Positions 6,427 through 8,305 of a stretch of 8,305 bases of DNA are shown piece after piece. A program made the translations under genes and the position numbers. The notes beneath the pieces are model-generated. The model ran no database searches and was not told the origin of the DNA. It worked only from the letters and a program-made list of their open reading frames with translations. Origin of the DNA: Lachnospiraceae bacterium (lineage in GTDB: Bacteria; Bacillota; Clostridia; Lachnospirales; Lachnospiraceae); NCBI GenBank assembly GCA_017412265.1, contig JAFPYK010000035.1:1-8305 (forward strand). Reading direction: 5' to 3'. Every line of letters begins with the position of its first letter. The stretch's first letter is position 1.

Positions 6427-7291
6427 ATTCCTCTCCGAAGCTGCCGGAGGCAAGTCCCTTCACCAGCACCGTCTGGTCCTGCACCAGGGCCGGCCGCAGC
6501 GTCCTCCTGCGGCTTCCCGGCATCCTCGTAAACCACCGGACATTGCTGTCATTGCACTCTTCCATCTCGATGCCGCGCTTATGCAGGTAGAAGCGGATCT
6601 CGGAGATGATCCCCTGCGCCGCGTCGTCCTCGGCTTCCGCTGCATAGGCAGACTCGAGAACCGAAGTCAGAAGCGACAGCTCCTCCTCCGGGAGATTGCC
6701 CCGGCGGTCCATCGCCAGATGCAGCTCCCCGCTCTCCTTCCGCTCTGCCAGATACGCGTCGTCCAGCAACTGATCCGCCACCGTCGCGCACGCGAGCAGC
6801 GTCCGGTACAGCTTCTCCGGCTCCGGCAGGACCTCCGTGATCAGCTCCTTCTGCGCAGGCTTTGCCTTCGCGGCTCCGATCAGCGTCCCGCACCGCAGGC
6901 AGAAGAAGCAGGCCGCCGCGGCAAGCACCACCGCGAGCACCCACAGCGTCTTCGGCGCCAGCACATTGACCGCACCGCAGGCCGTCAGGCACAGCAGGGC
7001 AAGTAGGCCCGCAGGCACCGGTGAACGCCGGGACTCACCGCTCCCGCCGATCCTCTCATACGTCCGCACGTCGCCCGAACAGTCTGCAAATGTCAGGGCC
7101 GCCCGCAGCATCTCCAGCAGGGAAGACGCCAGTTCCCCGGCCTGCGCCGACGGCGCGCTCTCCTGATACGTCAGGAGCATCCGGCTCAGCTCATCCTCGC
7201 AGCACGCCACGGCGCGCTCCGCGGTGTCCGCCTTCGCAAGCTTAGCGAACAGCCTCTCCCGGTCTCCCTCCAGAATCTCTCTCATCTTCAT
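6425..7291 (-). CDS. Membrane-hairpin protein of unknown function, likely partner of the adjacent Hsp70-like ATPase
   Basis: I do not recognise a named family. The 288-residue protein begins with about 90 mostly helical, charged residues (MKMREILEGDRERLFAKLAK onward). Two hydrophobic helices follow (about 93-111 and 116-134, with Arg-Arg before and Lys-rich sequence after), so both ends should be cytosolic. The C-terminal cytosolic domain is helical to about 240 and ends in a tail with RRRTLRPALVQDQTVLVKGL (261-280). The start at ATG 7291 overlaps the methyltransferase stop as ATGA, and GAGGA lies 7 nt upstream. A GTG at 7312 would add seven residues but is less likely. The Hsp70-like gene begins 7 nt after its stop. 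Pairing with an Hsp70 suggests a co-chaperone or nucleotide-exchange (GrpE-like) role, but that is inference from position and the tail's look only. Confidence 0.85.
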   Translation of the reverse strand: MKMREILEGDRERLFAKLAKADTAERAVACCEDELSRMLLTYQESAPSAQAGELASSLLEMLRAALTFADCSGDVRTYERIGGSGESRRSPVPAGLLALLCLTACGAVNVLAPKTLWVLAVVLAAAACFFCLRCGTLIGAAKAKPAQKELITEVLPEPEKLYRTLLACATVADQLLDDAYLAERKESGELHLAMDRRGNLPEEELSLLTSVLESAYAAEAEDDAAQGIISEIRFYLHKRGIEMEECNDSNVRWFTRMPGSRRRTLRPALVQDQTVLVKGLASGSFGEE

Positions 7292-8112
7292 GACCGTTTC
7301 CTCAGTTCCCACATGGCCACCGCGCTCGCCGCGGCCACATTTAACGAATCTACCTCCCGGCTCATGGGAATCATGACCGTCGCGTCACAGGCCTCGATGG
7401 TCTCCGGCCGCAGGCCCTCGCCCTCGCTTCCCATGACGATCACCAGCTTCTCCGCCCGGGACAGTTCCTCCGACCCCAGCCGCACCGCGCGCTCGTCAAG
7501 CGCCATCGCAGCCGCGGTAAATCCCTGCGCCCGCAGGCTGCGGATATAATCCGCGCACGAGACATTGGCCGGCAGATACGCCCACGGCAGGGCAAATACA
7601 TTGCCCATACTCACCCTGGCTGCCCGCCGGTAGTACGGATCCGCGCAGTCCGCGCTTAGAATCACCGCGTCCACCCACAGAGCGGCCGCAGAACGAATGA
7701 TCGCACCCACATTGGTCGGATTGGTCACCCGCTCCAGAAGGACGATTCTCGAGGCTCCTGCGGCCATCTGTGCAGGCCCCGGATTCTCTCTCCGCTGAAA
7801 CATGCACAGAAGCCCCCGGACCATCTTGTAGCCGACCAGCTCCTTCAGCACCGCGGCGGAAGCCGTGTAGACCGGCACGCCCGGAAGCCTCGCGAGCACC
7901 TCGGCGGTCTCACGCTCCCCGGTCTGCGCCTCGTCCACCACCGCGGAGATCGGCTCGAACCCCGCGTCCAGTGCCCGCCCGATCACCTTCGGGCTCTCCG
8001 CGATGAAGCACCCCGGCTCCGGCTCATTGCAGTGCATGAGCTGCGACTCCGCCCGCTCCCGGTAGAGCGCAAGCTCCGGCAGGTCCAGGTCCGTAATCGG
8101 TATCCTTATCAT
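7288..8112 (-). CDS. TrmH/SpoU-family RNA 2'-O-ribose methyltransferase
   Basis: This 274-residue protein is a SPOUT-class, SAM-dependent methyltransferase that would methylate a ribose 2'-OH in tRNA or rRNA in the cytosol. The N-terminal ~110 residues fit an L30e-like substrate-binding domain. The C-terminal trefoil-knot domain has all three SpoU motifs: NPTNVGAIIRSA (131-142, with the conserved Asn and Arg140), IVMGSEGEGL (225-234), and IPMSREVDSLNVAAASA (248-264). Which RNA base is modified cannot be told from sequence. I chose the second ATG (8112): AAAGGA lies 8 nt upstream of it and the protein then begins MIRIPITDLD. The first ATG (8121) would add MSE but sits directly against that Shine-Dalgarno. 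The 3' end overlaps the next start by ATGA, so the two are probably translationally coupled. Confidence 0.92.
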   Translation of the reverse strand: MIRIPITDLDLPELALYRERAESQLMHCNEPEPGCFIAESPKVIGRALDAGFEPISAVVDEAQTGERETAEVLARLPGVPVYTASAAVLKELVGYKMVRGLLCMFQRRENPGPAQMAAGASRIVLLERVTNPTNVGAIIRSAAALWVDAVILSADCADPYYRRAARVSMGNVFALPWAYLPANVSCADYIRSLRAQGFTAAAMALDERAVRLGSEELSRAEKLVIVMGSEGEGLRPETIEACDATVMIPMSREVDSLNVAAASAVAMWELRKRS

Positions 8113-8113
8113 C

Positions 8114-8305
8114 TCACTCATCCTTTAACACCAGCTCCACCGGGCAGTGGTCCGACCCGAAGACCTCCGTGTGGATCTTCGCGTCCGCAAGCCGGTCCTT
8201 CAGCGCCTCCGACACCACGAAATAGTCGATGCGCCAGCCCGCGTTCTTCTCTCTGGCCTTAAACCGGTAGCTCCACCAGGAGTAGATGCCCTCCTGATCC
8301 GGGTA
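8114..8305 (-). CDS. exoA: Exodeoxyribonuclease III / AP endonuclease, C-terminal part (5' end outside window)
   Basis: This is the last 63 residues of an exonuclease III-type enzyme of the endonuclease/exonuclease/phosphatase fold, which cleaves DNA 5' of abasic sites and trims 3' ends in base excision repair. Visible landmarks are YSWWSYRFKAREKNAGWRID, which carries the WRID motif with the family's conserved aspartate, followed by YFVVSEAL and the C-terminal GSDHCPVEL. In that last motif the SDH Asp-His pair is the catalytic dyad of the family. The match to Gram-positive ExoA (rather than E. coli Xth) is by recalled motif wording. The gene is cut by the window edge, so its start and length cannot be judged. 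Its TGA stop lies one base before the preferred start of the RNA methyltransferase gene, which suggests co-translation. Confidence in the family is high; the symbol exoA (also called xth) is by family. Confidence 0.93.
   Translation of the reverse strand, partial: YPDQEGIYSWWSYRFKAREKNAGWRIDYFVVSEALKDRLADAKIHTEVFGSDHCPVELVLKDE
8121..8126 (-). promoter_or_regulatory. Ribosome binding site deciding the methyltransferase start
   Basis: AAAGGA on the minus strand lies inside the 3' end of the exonuclease gene. It is 8 nt from ATG 8112 but has no spacer to ATG 8121, so it favours the shorter form. Confidence 0.5.

Noticed and set aside
6418..6453. Upstream start for the Hsp70-like protein (MPPAASERNEAR extension)
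   Set aside because: It would overlap the preceding gene's coding end and lacks family-like sequence; ATG 6417 has a good ribosome site and puts the phosphate-1 motif at the expected N-terminal position.
7292..7312. GTG start at 7312 for the membrane-hairpin protein
   Set aside because: ATG 7291 forms a classic ATGA overlap with the methyltransferase stop and has GAGGA 7 nt upstream; the longer form has no better site.

Overview
The window reads as one tightly packed, single-strand gene run from a GC-rich (about 60% by eye) anaerobic Firmicute, most likely Lachnospiraceae-like Clostridia. This rests on protein style (an ExoA-type nuclease, a SpoU methylase, a small Lachnospiraceae-type kinase paired with a zinc-ribbon membrane protein) and on strong GGAGG-type ribosome binding sites. 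The taxonomic call is an inference. Every supported gene is on the minus strand, so transcription runs from 8305 towards 1. No intergenic gap exceeds about 40 nt, and several neighbours overlap by ATGA. I see no RNA gene, CRISPR array, mobile element, attachment site or convincing terminator.

In transcription order: the 3' end of an exodeoxyribonuclease III/AP endonuclease gene (8114-8305); a SpoU/TrmH-family RNA 2'-O-methyltransferase (7288-8112); a 288-residue cytosolic protein with a two-helix membrane hairpin and no family I can name (6425-7291); an Hsp70-type actin-fold ATPase (4945-6417); a short ORF with a glycine-rich membrane hairpin (4507-4881, coding-like up to 4944); a CocE/NonD or S15-type serine hydrolase (2801-4495); an MntP-type manganese exporter (2200-2799); an M42 metallo-aminopeptidase (1114-2184); a small Ser/Thr kinase-like protein (374-1084); and the start of a zinc-ribbon, single-pass membrane protein cut by the window edge (1-377).

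The most interesting part is 4507-7291. The Hsp70-like gene ends in an amber codon at 4945-4947. The same reading frame then continues without another stop through plausible protein sequence into the hairpin ORF, and no ribosome binding site or start codon lies directly after the amber. Read through, it would be one 636-codon membrane-anchored Hsp70-like ATPase. As it stands it is either a nonsense-disrupted gene, a gene with conditional readthrough, a sequence error, or a split gene whose second half restarts at ATG 4881, which does have a strong Shine-Dalgarno. The gene just upstream is also a membrane-hairpin protein and may be its partner. Together they look like a membrane-tethered chaperone module whose function I cannot name.

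The lower half mixes intracellular peptide/ester hydrolysis (S15/CocE and M42 enzymes), manganese efflux, and a signalling pair: a kinase lacking the usual ATP-binding lysine, and a zinc-ribbon transmembrane protein translationally coupled to it. Whether the whole run is one operon is inferred from spacing only.
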